A stretch of 64,000 bases of DNA from Archilochus colubris (taxonomy: Eukaryota > Chordata > Aves > Apodiformes > Trochilidae). Location of the stretch: assembly GCA_023079485.1 (NCBI GenBank), contig CM041115.1, forward strand, positions 25,545,505 through 25,609,504. The letters run 5' to 3'. Of this stretch, positions 37,771 through 50,800 are shown piece after piece; position 1 is the stretch's first letter, and each line of letters begins with the position of its first letter. The position numbers and the translations under genes were made by a program. The notes under the pieces are model-generated. The model was not told the origin of the DNA and made no database searches. It saw nothing but the letters and a program-made list of their open reading frames with translations.

Positions 37771-40700
37771 CTAAGCAGATGTGCTGAGAATTGTTCTTTT
37801 GCTCTTACATTTAGTAATGTAGAAATAAACAGATTTAGAAATTGAGCTATTTTTTTTTATCAAAGTGAGGGGGAAATCCTTTCTTATTCATGGCTAGAAT
37901 ACAGTTTGAGACAATTTTTCTGTGATTTGGGCTTTCTACTTAAGGTGGGTTTGGTAACATTTTGTTGTTACTGAGATTTTATGGGTAAATGCCTTTTTGT
38001 AATCTTGCTTCACAATTGCTGTGTTCTCTTTTTCCTTCAGACGGCAGTAGCTCCTACCTGTGTGTGATAGTTTTGCTTAAAAACATCCCCAGTTCCCCAC
38101 AGATTTGCGTGAACAACTCCAGAAAAGAGCGATGTACTCCAGCCTCAGAGCCTGACTTGCAGTTTGGGGGATTCAAAACCTCAGAGTCAACTTTAGTTTT
38201 GGAACTGCAGAAACAAAACTGGACTGAGGAACCCTGAGCAACTGGATTCACCAGAAGCCTTCCTGTGGTCTCATTCACTTCAGTAGAAGTTGTTTCTCTG
38301 AGATGATTTGTTAGCTGTCCTTCATCACATCATCAGTTGCACTCAAATGTAATGCTCCTTTTGGCACATACTCCATACTGTGATCTCTTAGGTGATAATT
38401 AAACTTGCATTTCCAAAAACTTCCCACAAGTTGTGGCATGGTTTGTAGTTCTAAGGGGCTTATGAACCTGTCACAGCTGCTGGAAAAAAAAGGAAATGGA
38501 TAAATAGCTACAGTCTTCCCTATAATTTAGAAGCATTGATGAATACTAGCTCGAATTGTATTGAGTACTGGAGGAAGAGTAATATATTGAAAGTTTAACT
38601 GTTGCTTTCAATGCAGACTAAGAAAATAATAAGTCTTCTAGGGTAGCTATTGCTTTTCTTTTAGATACAGCATGTTTCTAATACTTGAAAGGGTCTCTGT
38701 GTTTCTGTGTAAAAATTAAGTCATAATAATATATTAAAAGCAGGCTATGCAATGCATCACTGCATCTCTTCCATAGATTTTTTGAATGGGAATGCTGAAA
38801 TTAAGAAGTTAGTGTAGGTTTTCTGGGATGTAGGCAAATTTGAGAGCTGGAAATGTACAATGTGTGAGGGTCAGTCTCTCCTGGAAGAATGATGGCCCTG
38901 GTGTCCACTGATGGAGCACCAGCTTTTGTCTGGTATCTATCTCTGTCAGCAGAAGCAAAGCAGGCAAGAGCCCATGCTTTTCCTGGTGATATCTTGCTTC
39001 TGCTGGCAACATGCTGCCTAAAAAACTTGCTTTGCCTTCCTTTTCGATTTTTTTTGTTCTCCACTATTTATTGTCATCCTAGTTTTGTTTTCTTTCAGCT
39101 CATCTTTGTGTTACAGTAAGTACCAATGATATTCCTAGTTCTTGTTTTCTTTTTTTTTCAGTTTGCTAGGCTCAGTGTTAACCATACTAGTGTCATTTTA
39201 TTCAGACACTGGAATTTTTTGCTAAAATGAGAGGGGGAATTCATCAAGTCTGAAAGGGTCTGATAAAGGTAAAAGACCAAGGAACCACTCGATGTGCCCA
39301 AAGATGAGAAATCCAGCATAGAAATAGAAATATTTTTCTTCTGTCTTGCAGCATTAGTTTTCATTACCACAACATATTGTCAAGATCCAGGATTCAGAGG
39401 CAATTAAACAGATAATTTGATATGAATATAAAATATAATTTGAAAGCCAGAGAATTAATACTAACAGAAAAACCTATACTCCCATGATTATGTCTGATTA
39501 TCAATAAATCCTGGCATTCTTAATTGCCAGAAACATGAAAAAGACAGTCTGTCAGGAGAGAGATAAGGTGATAGCTGCCTACATCTGATGCTTCTGATGT
39601 TGACCATTGCTGGAGACAGAATACTGGAGTAGATAGACCATATTTCTATTTTTTGTGTGGAAGTTGCTAAATTCTTCTGATATGATAAATAAAAATCTAA
39701 ATACAGCTGTATCTATATAATTAAGTCTTCAACATAAAAGAAACAAGTATTTTCATAGTTTAGTTCATTTTTTAGTCTTTGAATAACTTTTTTGCCTTTT
39801 TCCTCCCCTAAATATAATTACATAAATAAAACCTTTTAGTTAGCCATTATGACTAGTCACTGTTACACAGAAAGAACTATGTGTTGGTGCGATACCCATA
39901 ATTAAGATCATAGGTGGAGTCCCTTCTGTCTAGTGTCATACTAGTATTTCCATAATAGTAATGACACAGAATATTTTCTTATCAATGAGTTGTAGGTAAA
40001 CTTCAGTGTGTCCCAGAACTGATTCTTTGCCTTTTTTTCTCCAATCCAGGTAACTGGATGATTCTTGCAAATGGCTTCTGGAATTAGTCAGCAATTGCAA
40101 AGTAAGAGCATTTCACAATTTCATTGCATAGGAAAAAAAACCCAAAATGACTAACAAAGCAATAGTAATAACAATAAAATGCTAAATTCCTGTAAAGTGC
40201 TTGATGAAGCAACAAAATGAGGAAACTCCTAATTTCCTCTCACAGCTAGTCCAAGCATGCTTTGGTATTACAGCGTACAGATCGCCTTAAGCAAGGTTCC
40301 ATGATTTCAGACTTTATGAAGGGAGTGTAAAGCTCTTTGTGTGTATGTATGTATGTTTTGCAAGCAAATGTTCAGTAGCTTTGTTGTGGTTTTGTGCCCC
40401 AGTATAGCAGGAAAATGTTTTCTGATATACACTGAAATGAAGTGACTAGCTATAAAAGTTACCAGTGGCTTGCTTTTAAAATTTTGCCCACAGGGTAGTC
40501 TTACCAGTTCCTAGTGTGTTTTTAACACAGGTGAAAGAAAAACAGGGTTTGCATGGCTGTGCTGCTTTAAGACTTAAAGAAGCAGAAATTCAGAGCAGGT
40601 CAAGGAGGCTGGCTGATATGGGCCTTTTTCATTAAAGCTCCTGAATGGTTGCTTGTGGGGTGAGTCCTAGCAATTGTGTTAAGCAAGTGTGTTACAGCTT

Positions 40701-40904
40701 GTCTCCAGTGTGTATACTCCCTGGGTATGCTCCCAATATACTTTTTCCCTACTGAACGCTGACTTGTGACAGCTACCCAAATACGCAGAACAAATCAATG
40801 GAAAATGTAGTTTCTACTATTTTCTGTTACTCCACTTTATAGAGTTTAGATGAAACAGGGGACACCTTACTAACTTTCTACAGCAGGTAGTTTTAAAAAG
40901 CTAG
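37771..40904. other. Intergenic stretch, nothing recognised
   Basis: AT-rich sequence with short overlapping frames (longest ~87 codons near 38801-39064). A GTAT-type repeat patch lies at about 40338-40360. No gene or transposon was recognised. Confidence 0.55.
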
Positions 40905-41997
40905 GATGTCCTGGTCTACATTTTGATCTCTAAACTGGAACAATATGGAATCAGTGGATAAACCACTCATTGGATAATAAACTGGCTGTATGGTGACACT
41001 CAGAGAGTTGTGATCAATGGCTCAGTGTCCAAACGGAGATGTATGATGAGTGGTGTTCATCAAGAGCTGGTAGCTGAACCACTGCTATTTCACATTTTTG
41101 TCGGCAACATAGTGGAATTGAGTGCACCCTCAGCAAGTTTGCTGATGACACCAGACTGTGTGGTGAAGTCAACATGCTGGGGGGAAGGGCTGCCATCCAG
41201 AGGGACCTACACAGCCTCAGGCAGTGTGCAAATGGCATGAAATTTAATAAATCCAATACCATGAACAAATACAGATTGGGAGGAGAACGGACTGAGGGCA
41301 GCCCTAAGGAGAAGGACCTGGGGGTGGTGGTGGATCAGAAGCTCAACATGACCCATCAGTGTGCACTTGCAGCCCAGAAAGGCAACTGTGTCCTGGGCTG
41401 CATCAAAAGAAAACTAGATAATCAGCCAAGGGAGGTGATTCTCCCCTTCTACTCTGCTCTTGTGAGACCCCACCTGGAGTACTGCGTCCAGTTCTGGAGT
41501 ACCCAACATAAGAAGAACATAGAGCTCCTTGAATGTATCCCAAGGAAAACCAATAAAATGATCAGAGGGCTGGAACACCTCCCCTATGAAGACAGGCTGA
41601 GGAAGTTGGGGTTGTTCAGCCTGGAGAAGATGAGGCTCTGAGGTGACGGTATAGTGATTTTCCAATACCTGAAGGGGGCCTGTAAGAAAGCAGGGCTAGA
41701 GCTTTTTGCACAGGTATGTACCAAGAAGAGCGGGGCAATGGTTTAAATCTTGAAGAGGGGAGATTTAGATTAGACATTAGGAAGAAGTTCTTTCCTGTGA
41801 GGGTAGTGAGATGCTGGAACAGATTTCCAAGGGAAGTTATGGCTTTCCCCTCCCTGGAAGTGTTGAAGGCCAGGCTGAATGAGGCCTTGGACAAACTGAT
41901 CCAGTATTAGGCATCCCTGCCCATGCCAGGGAGATTGGAACTAGATGAATTCAAGGCACTTTCCAGTCCTAGCCACTCTGTGATTCTGTGATTCTAC
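40905..41997 (+). mobile_element. CR1 LINE, 5'-truncated, with RT domain and 3' tail
   Basis: The longest well-preserved 3' CR1 copy in the window. It begins within the reverse transcriptase. The polymerase motif FADDT is visible, just after STLSK-like sequence, near 41138. The frame 41174-41641 (155 codons) carries [40 protein letters not shown] and [20 protein letters not shown], all typical CR1 ORF2. The frame is broken at the start and just after 41641. The end is CTCTGTGATTCTGTGATTCTAC, a typical CR1 tail. It encodes no functional host product. Confidence 0.95.
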
Positions 41998-44768
41998 AAA
42001 AAATAGCTGCATTTCTTAAAAAGCAGGCTATGCTTTTTGACTGAATGTGTGGAGTAAACTACCAGTCATGCAAATGGCACTTAGGGAACAATATGAAGCA
42101 GGCCACTCTACCTGCAAGCCACGTGAGAGGTAAGTTTCTAGAGACTGAGGAGGTTCCCTATCCAATAACACTATTTTGCGCTTTTCTGTGCCTCTATGTG
42201 TTTGGTTTCTTTTGCATTATTTGTATTACATGCATAAGTTCCACTGCAGTGCAATAATGCAGTCATGTTGGATGACTGGTTCAAGGGAAGCATAAGAGAG
42301 CATCTAAAAATGCTCTTAACCAGAGCGTCATAAGAGAAAAACCAAAATTCCTACAGGTCTCCCACAGTACTCCTGTTTGCATAACATTAGAGTTTCTTAA
42401 GCCAGAGCATCTGATCTTCTTGGTGTCTATCATTTAGCCATCAAATAACTGATACTGAATAATCTTCTCCAATAAATCAATAAACTGAGAAAAAGACAGG
42501 ACAAAGTGGACTGGAAGCTCCTGGAAAAGTGTTTCTTAAACATGCAGGGATGGTTTACCAGTAGTGAAGAAGGATTTAGTGTTATTGATTAAAATCCAAG
42601 TATAATATACTTGACAGGAGCTTTTGGAAATTTCACTGCTCTTTTCTTTAATCTTGTGAGGATATACATGACACACTGTTTTTAGGGAACAAGGGATATA
42701 GGGAACTATTTTTATTGCTCAAGGGAACAAATTAAAAACCAACTTCTTTGACCTGATCCTATGTTTCCAGAGGGGCATACTTTTATCTGAGTTGCCAGAT
42801 TAAATTACTGACAAGCCATTATAAGATTATTAAGTAAACAGGCAAATGTCTCAAGTAAAAATCTTGATTGTGTCCCTTGTCTTCTGAGCTCTGTAAGGCA
42901 GATTTATTTGTATCAAGTACAAAAATACTTTGCAAATAAATGAACACTGCTAAATAACTCCCTAGGAACAAGTAACATCACCAATCATTTTTCAAAGTCA
43001 GTCTGTTTTACTTATATCCCTAGCTAGTGCCAGGATAAACAGGTGGATCAAGAGAATGACTGCCTGTCATTAGCAGTAGCAAAGAGGCTGCCAGAACATA
43101 TTCACCTCTGTCAGACCTGTACTTATTCATTTAGGGAAAGATACTGGCTTTTTCTTCAAAAACATATGTTGAGAAATTGGCAGAGAATGTAATCTTCCTT
43201 TCTCTTTGTTCCTTTAATTTATTTTTTACAAATTTGAGCTTTATAAGATGGATGCAGCAGACTGGCAAGAGAAATACTGCTGTGCAGCCTGTAAGGATGG
43301 GTGCTTTTGCAGGAGGAGGAAGAAGAGGGAGGAGTCCTTCTGTTTTGCTTTCATTTAGATTCATTGGAAGTTTACCAAAGTGAAAGGCTTAGTGCCCTGG
43401 AGATCATTTACTTTCATAAGCTTTAAGCTAGAGTAGAAGAAGTTTCATGTCTTGATTCTCTTCTAACAGCTCTCTCTCTCAACAAAGCAGACAGGAGCAA
43501 GCTGAGACATGATGATTGCCAGCAGACTCTTCCAAGAAAATTGCCCTGTCTGAATCAGTTAAACTGGGTGGGAAGAGATAACTTCTGCCAGTTTTCTCCC
43601 ATCATCTCTCGTAGCATGTGGTGAAACATCCAAGGCATTCCTTGGGGTTTTATAATCAAGATGAAATGTTCCAGATTTCTCTATCCAAGTAATGTCAAAA
43701 CTCCAGCCCAAATGTAACTGTACTGCATGGAGCTTGTAGCCTTTTTCTGTTTTATAGATACTTGCTGTGAAATATGAATGCTCTTCAGGTTTCATGGAGG
43801 GAAAAAAAAAATTAAAACTAGACAGGAAATAGTTTTCATATTGTCCCTGTTAAAACCTAATGTGAAAGGCAAGAAATGGTGTTTACATTTTTGCTCTCCT
43901 GAAAAACACTTCTGGTGAAATATCTGTGTGACTGATAGCAATGAAAAGAAAAAAGCAACCCCCAAATCATAAGAACTATCTGATTCACACAAAATTAATC
44001 CTATTCAGAACACATTGAAACCTAGAGCAGCAAACCTAAAGCTAAATAAATTTAACATGATCTTTTTCTCTGATGCATATTTCCAGAAAATTGCTAGAGT
44101 GTTTTTCATTATCATCATTTTCACCAGCAATGAAGGTTTATTTACTGATTTGGACCAAATACTGTGGGTGTAGCTAAGGGACAACAAGAGGAATCTCCTG
44201 CTTCTAAATTGTCAGGTGGATTAACATCTAGTCTGAAGGTCAAATATTTGACCTTCATCCCAGTTGAGGTTATTCAGTCACTACTAAGGAATTCAGAGCT
44301 ACCTTTCAGCTTTTGGCACTGTATAACTGGTCATGTCTTTCTTATCGAATGCAGTATTAAGATTCCTTGCAAACAGCTTGTACATTGCATTTTAAATCCT
44401 CAATGACGAAAGTAATTTGGTTTTATTTCTACTCTGCCAGAGACAAAAACCTCAGTACAAGGGATCTGGAGCAAAATAAAATCTATAAAATCAAGCCAGT
44501 GTAGAGTGCTGTTTGTTAGGTAGTTTGGTTTTAGCAACAGGGAAGTAGAAGTTTCCAAGTCCTGGTTATATTTGAGACTCATTTGAGAGAATTTTTAGGT
44601 ATTTTTGCTTGGTTTGTTTGTTTTGGTTTTCATTGTTGTTTGGTTTTTGTGCTAGATGCTTTATACAAAATATTTTTTCTATGTTTACCAGATCCTTTTA
44701 CTTTCCCCATGGAGAAAAATATCCGTAGTCCTTCTCACTGTCTTAATCTCCAAGCTTGACCATTTTGC
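41998..44768. other. Intergenic stretch, nothing recognised
   Basis: AT-rich. A purine run (GGAGGAGGAAGAAGAGGGAG) lies at about 43311-43332. Short frames only. Confidence 0.55.
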
Positions 44769-44885
44769 CACTGACTTGCTGTGTGTCCTCGGCAAGTCAT
44801 AGCCTTTCTGCTCATCCACTTATCTCTAGAATAGAAATAATGCCTAACTGTCTCTCAACGATGTTAAGCAGCTTAATTAAATTCT
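44769..44885 (+). mobile_element. MIR SINE remnant
   Basis: The order of blocks fits the MIR core and 3' part: ACTTGCTGTGTGTCCTCGGC, then AAGTCATAGCCTTTCTG, then a T/C-rich stretch, AGAATAGAAATAATGCC, and GATGTTAAG. MIR is a tRNA-derived SINE that was active before the amniote radiation, so high divergence (about 30% by eye) is expected. The poly-A-like tail is gone. Confidence 0.7.
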
Positions 44886-46954
44886 ATATTAATCTGTTGC
44901 CATGACTTAATCTGAACAGTCCTTTCCTTTATCAGCAGCCGGAATTCACTGACCTGCTGTAGGGTACTGAAACTCTCTCTGATCTGATACAAGCCATCTG
45001 GTTGCTTCACACAGGAATGGAAGATACCTGCTACCTACTTTCTAGGGTAAAGGAAAGAGGGTTGTGTAGAAACTAATGAAAATTAATTTTCTGTTCCTAT
45101 AATAATGCTGGAGCACCTTTTCCAATAAGGAAATACTCAAGTCAAAGATTTTGAAAGCCTGAATTTGAACAGCATACTTTTCCCTCTTTTGTTCCTTAAT
45201 GCTGTCTATTTAGTTCACTCTGATTTAAATTTGACCATGGGAGAGCTTCCACCGCTTACCATGTCAAAGCTTACTTGGCTTTAGTCAAGTATGTAGTTAA
45301 GTTTCTTTGTTGCTGCATTAAAAATAAAATTAGCCTAGTGTAGAAAAGAAAAATGAGGCTAATGTAGAAAAGACTATGTATGTTATTTATCTGCTAAGCA
45401 AGAATAATGCAGCTGAGCTAGGACAAAGCACATTACTGTAGAGACAATGTGGTTTAATTTCCAAACACTCACTACGAAGAACAATGTGTGTGTGTATGTC
45501 ACCCCACCCCTTCCCTTCACCCTCTTCATTAATTCTAACTATATTTCATTACATCAGTGATGCATTTTGAGTAGAATGATACAATAGGGATTACATTATT
45601 GGTTTATGTATAAGAATAAATACTAGGATCAGCAGATATTTAAACCTAGGCAGATGTTTTCTCTGCAGATCAGTTAGATGCTGCAAATATTTATTTTCTC
45701 TGAGATGTTAAATGAAAACTTCATGCTGGCAGTTATTTGTGTCATGGTGCAAGTGGTGGTTTAAGTGTCATTATCCTATTACTAAGGTGGCTATGACTCT
45801 ACAGATGTTGAAATTCAGAGGAGTGGGTTACCCAGAGTTGTTCAGCAAATATTGAAGAACTATCCTGTATTTAAACTTTCATATTTTGTCCTTCAGTGAC
45901 TGTGAAGATAGTCTTCACTTTGTAAATCAATATGCTGCTGTTTTGTTGGTTCCATAGTCAGGAGAGTGAAACAAAAGGTGTCCTGATGCAACATCAGTGA
46001 CTTCACAGGCTGGTTTGACTATCTAAATGTGAATGTTATCAACAGGATAAAACACAAACACCCATCTTGAGTCATGGAAATAGAATTGCATAGGGCAGAG
46101 GGGTTGAATTTTAGGTGCTGAATGAAGAAACATGTTTAGAAGTAGGAAAGGGGGGACTGGAAATCCTGGATTCTCTGTGTTGACAAAATCAAGAAGAAAA
46201 AGCTCTTTAACTAATGTTTCATTGTGTTTATAGAAATGTATTGCTACCACAGTCACAAACTAGGTAGTCTGCAGGAAATTAGTAACTCTCAGCCAGGGTG
46301 TCATTTCGATTATCGCTACAGGATAGCAACCTAGAAAACAGTTCTCCTGTGCATTTTGATCACAAACCACTTTAATAGCCACCTTCCCTACAGATCCCTT
46401 TTGGGACTGATAGGGAAGATTTTACTAGACATTACTTGTATGGTGTTTTTTCTACTGTCAGATAAGCTGAGTCACTACAACCTCTCCGATGCTTGCAACA
46501 TCATATGATTTGAGGATGGGGGAGGGATGATGCTGACATTTCTCATTGTGAAATTGGATATGCAAAGTATGCTGACTTTTCAAGACCAAGACTATCTGGA
46601 AGGTTTTGAGTAAGGTAGCAGAAGTCAGCACCTATGTTGCCATGGTTGCTTAACACACTTATTGTGGCTATTCAACTCTATTTTATGCTGATGCTGATGC
46701 TACTTCCTGGGCTGTCCCTCCTGTGAAAGGGCCCATTTCTCTGTGGTCCACTGACATAGGCAGGATGCAACTGACTTGTTCATGTTTGCTATCTTAGTCC
46801 TACCCTGTCCCCCTGCTCTGTCCCTTCCTCCACCTCTGGACAAGATTTCCTGCATCACTTTTTCCAAGGCACGTCCATTCTGATATGCTTCTTGCTGCTC
46901 TTACTTTGGTATTACATTTGGTATTACATTTGGTCTAGAGTAAGGGGTATTTAG
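44886..46954. other. Intergenic stretch, nothing certain
   Basis: AT-rich. Contains a GT-rich patch (45485-45500) and a short 14-bp tandem duplication TTGGTATTACATTT next to the following CR1 (about 46906-46935). A stretch at 45790-45850 weakly recalls SINE/L2 sequence but is not callable. Confidence 0.5.
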
Positions 46955-47827
46955 TGAGAGATCTGGGGGGAAGGGATGCCATCCAGAGGGACCTTGACAG
47001 GCTGCAGAGGTGGGCCTATGCCAACCTCATGAAGTTCAGCAAGATCAAATGCAAGGTCCTGCATCTGGGTTGGGGCAATCCCAAGCACTGATACAAGCTG
47101 AGCAGTGACTGGATTGAGAGCAGACCTGAGGAAAAGGACTTTGGGGTGCTGGTGGATGAGAAATTCAGCATGAGCCATGAGTGTACACTTGCAACCCAGA
47201 AAGCTAAACATATCCTGGGCTGCATCAATAGAAGCACAGCCAGCAGGTTGGGGAAAGTGATTCTTCCTCTCTGCTCTGCTCTGCTCTGCTCTGCTCTGCT
47301 CCTCTGAGACCCGACCTGGAGTACTGCATCCAGTTCTGGAGCCCCTTTTAGAGGAGGGACAGGGACATGCTGGAATGTGTCCAGAGAAGGGCCATGAGGG
47401 TGATCAGAGAGCTGGAGCACCTCTCCTATGAAGCCAGACTGAGAGAGGTGGGGTTATTCAGTCTGAAGAAAAAAAGGTTCTGAGGAGACCTTATTGTAGC
47501 CTTCCAGTATCTGAAGAGGGCCTACAAGAAATCCAATGAGGGACTTTTTAGGATGTCAGGTAGTGATAGGAGTAGGGGGAATGGATTCAAATTAGAGGAG
47601 GGTAGATTTAGATTGGAAGTTAGGAAGAAGTTCTTCACCATGAGGATGATGAGACACTGGCATAGGTTGCCCAGAGAGGTGGTGGAAGCCCCATCCCTGG
47701 AAGTTTTTAATCCCAGGCTGGACAGGGTGCTGAGCAACCTGATCTGGTGGGAGGTGTCCCTGCTCATGGCAGGGGAGTTGGAACTAGGTGATCTTAGAGG
47801 TCCCTTGCAACCCTGGATATCCTGTGG
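46955..47827 (+). mobile_element. CR1 LINE, 5'-truncated, RT C-terminal half
   Basis: Starts abruptly in the reverse transcriptase (GGGATGCCATCCAGAGGGAC) and runs to GGTCCCTTGCAACCCTGGAT, close to the CR1 3' end but without the ATTCTATG units. Recognisable blocks include AGTACTGCATCCAGTTCTGG and GGTTGCCCAGAGAGGTGGTG. A (CTCTG)n pentamer has expanded within it at 47268-47302. Frames are interrupted, so it is non-functional. Confidence 0.93.
47268..47302. repeat. (CTCTG)n pentamer expansion inside CR1
   Basis: About seven pentamer units sit where other CR1 copies (e.g. near 41450) have a single CTACTCTGCTC. It is a local expansion after insertion or in the source copy. Confidence 0.95.
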
Positions 47828-50800
47828 TTTGCCACATGGACTATGGTTTGCCTTAGGACTTTGTTGTCATATTCCCCTTTCCAGGTGATACAGACTGCAG
47901 ACTCTGTCTTATGAACAAGACGGGACTCCATTCTCTGTTTTAAAGGAAACGATATTATTTTCAACTGATATATCTGTGTAGGTCTTTGAGAGAATTACTA
48001 TGACAGTCTTTATCTCTGTGTTTACATTTGGTATGAGGACATGAAAGGTCTATTAGAAAACACCTGCCTTAAATAATCACTGAAAATGCAAATATCATTT
48101 CTATTATGATTTGCTGTTTTGGGAAAGTGAAGCTCTGTTAAAAGACACATAATTTGTATAGATATTACTTTTTCTCTTCTAGTATACCCTGTTCTTTATA
48201 CCATTTCCTAGCAGTTTTTCGGAGACTCCCCTGTCTCAAGGCTGGATAGACTAGCTCCAGAATTTGAACCTTTTGCAGTAGTGACCCCATTAAAATAACT
48301 AAATAAATCTGGTTTTCATTCAACTCCTCCAACAGAATAGTCCTCCACAGTTGATTTAGGAAGAGATCTTGGTATCTCAGTATTCTTGGCTATGGAGTGC
48401 ACGTTATCACCTGGGCAAAGACAGCAGAGAGGAGAGAAGCAACACCAGTAGCTGTTATAGTAGGGAAAGTTAAAAGTCAGCTGGATTTGACTAATATAAT
48501 AATATGGGATAGCTACAAATAAAGCCATTCTTTTGCATGCCAATAATCACCTTTGGATTCAGTCACTAAGGAGCCATTCTGAAGTCACAAAATTTTTGGT
48601 TTCACAAGAAAACCTGGTTTATTATGATGCTGGATATAAAGAGGAAAATAACATTCTAGACATGAATTTTGTTTGCTTTGTTCTGATGATAAAGCACTAT
48701 TGTTTTATTTGTGATCCTCTGAAAAATAAGATGCTATGCCAGAGATTCTGTTGTCTGTAGTTATCACATCTGCTGAGAAACCTTCCAGGTTACTGTACAC
48801 TTTGTTCTAGAGGTGAAAAAACTAATTCTTTAGATTAGAGGAACAGGAAGTATATCCCATACAATGTGCTTCAAATTATCCTGCAATGACTTTTGAATCA
48901 GGTAAAGCTTTCATATATTTTAATATCTTTTACTGATTCATAGACTGCTTGTCAAATTTTGAATTGTGTTTAAAAAACAGATAACTAATGTTTCTGAAAG
49001 AGGAATGCTACATTACCCTCGATACTGAGTGTTTCTTCAAAATAGTAGTTAAAAAGGTTCAGTCCCAGTTTTGCTTTGAAGTCTTTAGTAGAGTCTTTCC
49101 TGTGATTTCCTTTGACTTTCACTGTCACTACGGTCTGCAAATCTTAAACATTGGTCTTCACTGAAGAAAATCCTTAAAAGAAGAATAATATGGTGTTAAT
49201 AGCATTCATGTTGCCAGATATCTCCACATTGATAAAGGTGGTACTAAAGATGTAGTCTCAGGAAGCTCTTGTGTGATGCATTCTGTTCTCATTTGTCTTC
49301 TCTGCTGCCTGCATTCACACCCTGAGATTGAATGAGTGGAGTAGGAATATGGTCAGCTGTTCCATATTTGCTTGGGCTGTGGGTCAAAGGACTGCCCTGG
49401 CACTCCAGGGAAGTTACTTAGCCCATGCTCAAAGTCTTTGAACTAAAACCGCTCTACACATTAGTTATGAATTTGACCTTGTGGTATTGTCAGGTAGTGT
49501 TAAGGCAAGGAACAGTCAAGCTGATACAAGCTCTTGTTGAATTATAATCAAATGGAATTATTATATTTTATTTTATTTTATATTTATTTAATAAGCATTG
49601 CTGACTTATTGACTTTGCAGTTCTTAAAAACATCAAAGCTGACAAAAGGGCAAGAAATACAATTGCCTACAGCATCGAACAGGAATAGGCGTAATTAAAA
49701 AAAACATGAAGGAACTAGTACTAGCAAGTGAGTCAGCAAAACCCATTATATCTGACAAGTTTCCTGCTTCAGCATTGCACTGGAGAGCTTCTTGCTGACT
49801 GCCAGGCTGGGAGTAAGGCTATTCAGAGATCCTCCACACTAGCAGCCCTCCTGTTCTGGATACTGTTCCTGATTACTGCCTGGTAATGCGGGGCTGTGTT
49901 CAGTTATCAGTGGAAGCAATGGAAGCTTTCCACTGTGGGCTGGAAAGGACATGCTTACAAATGAAATCATGGAAGGATTTTTAAATTAAACTAATGCATT
50001 TATTTGAAATGATATGATAGAATTTGAAGTATAAGAAAGGTGGCAACACAGCTGAGCAGTTCTATAAAGCGGCCCAATAGCAGGAAGAAATTAACACTTG
50101 AAGTAAAGAGATAAAATAAATAAGGAAGGCATAAATTGGAAATTTATTTCTCCAGGTGGCATTATTTTTCTTCATTCTACAAAACAGTGATAAAAAAGTT
50201 TTTAACTTCCATGTTAACCAGAAGGATGATGAAAAATTGCTGAGCAAAGCAAAGAAAAACCATCCACCCATCCAAAAAACCCCACAACAACAAAGTTGAG
50301 TAATGGCTCACTTTAGTGACCCATCTTGCAAAATTTATCATAAATAGAGCTGAGACCATCAATTAATATTATAAAATACAGTCTATACACTATACAGTCT
50401 ATAATATTATAAAATACAGTCTATACACCATGTACACTATTTTATTAGAACAGATAAAATGTAACAGGAGATTGGAATTAAAGCTGGTGACCAAATTGCA
50501 CAAAGATAAATGTTAGACCAGGAGTATGCATGGTAGAAGCAGCTGAGGGCTCAGAAAATTGGCTTTATATGATCAGGTGAGATAAAAATGGCTCAATTAT
50601 CTGTATTTAAGATGGAGGTTGGTAATTTTTTAAGGAATGAAAATCATTATAGTTGTTGCAGGTTAGAGAGCTATAAGTAGCTAAGCCCCCCAAAGTCTTA
50701 TTGTTAAGGTAAAGAAGACAATCTGTGTAGAAGTGATCAGCTATCTCTGAGTTAAAAGTTAAGCTTCTTTCATCGTGCATGTGAAGAGTCCTGTTTTTTT

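Noticed and set aside
41174..41641. 155-codon frame as a possible host gene
   Set aside because: Its sequence is CR1 reverse transcriptase; it starts inside the domain and is broken at both ends.
45785..45860. Possible SINE/L2 3' fragment (ACAGATGTTGAAATTCAGAG)
   Set aside because: The resemblance is limited to one ~20-bp block.
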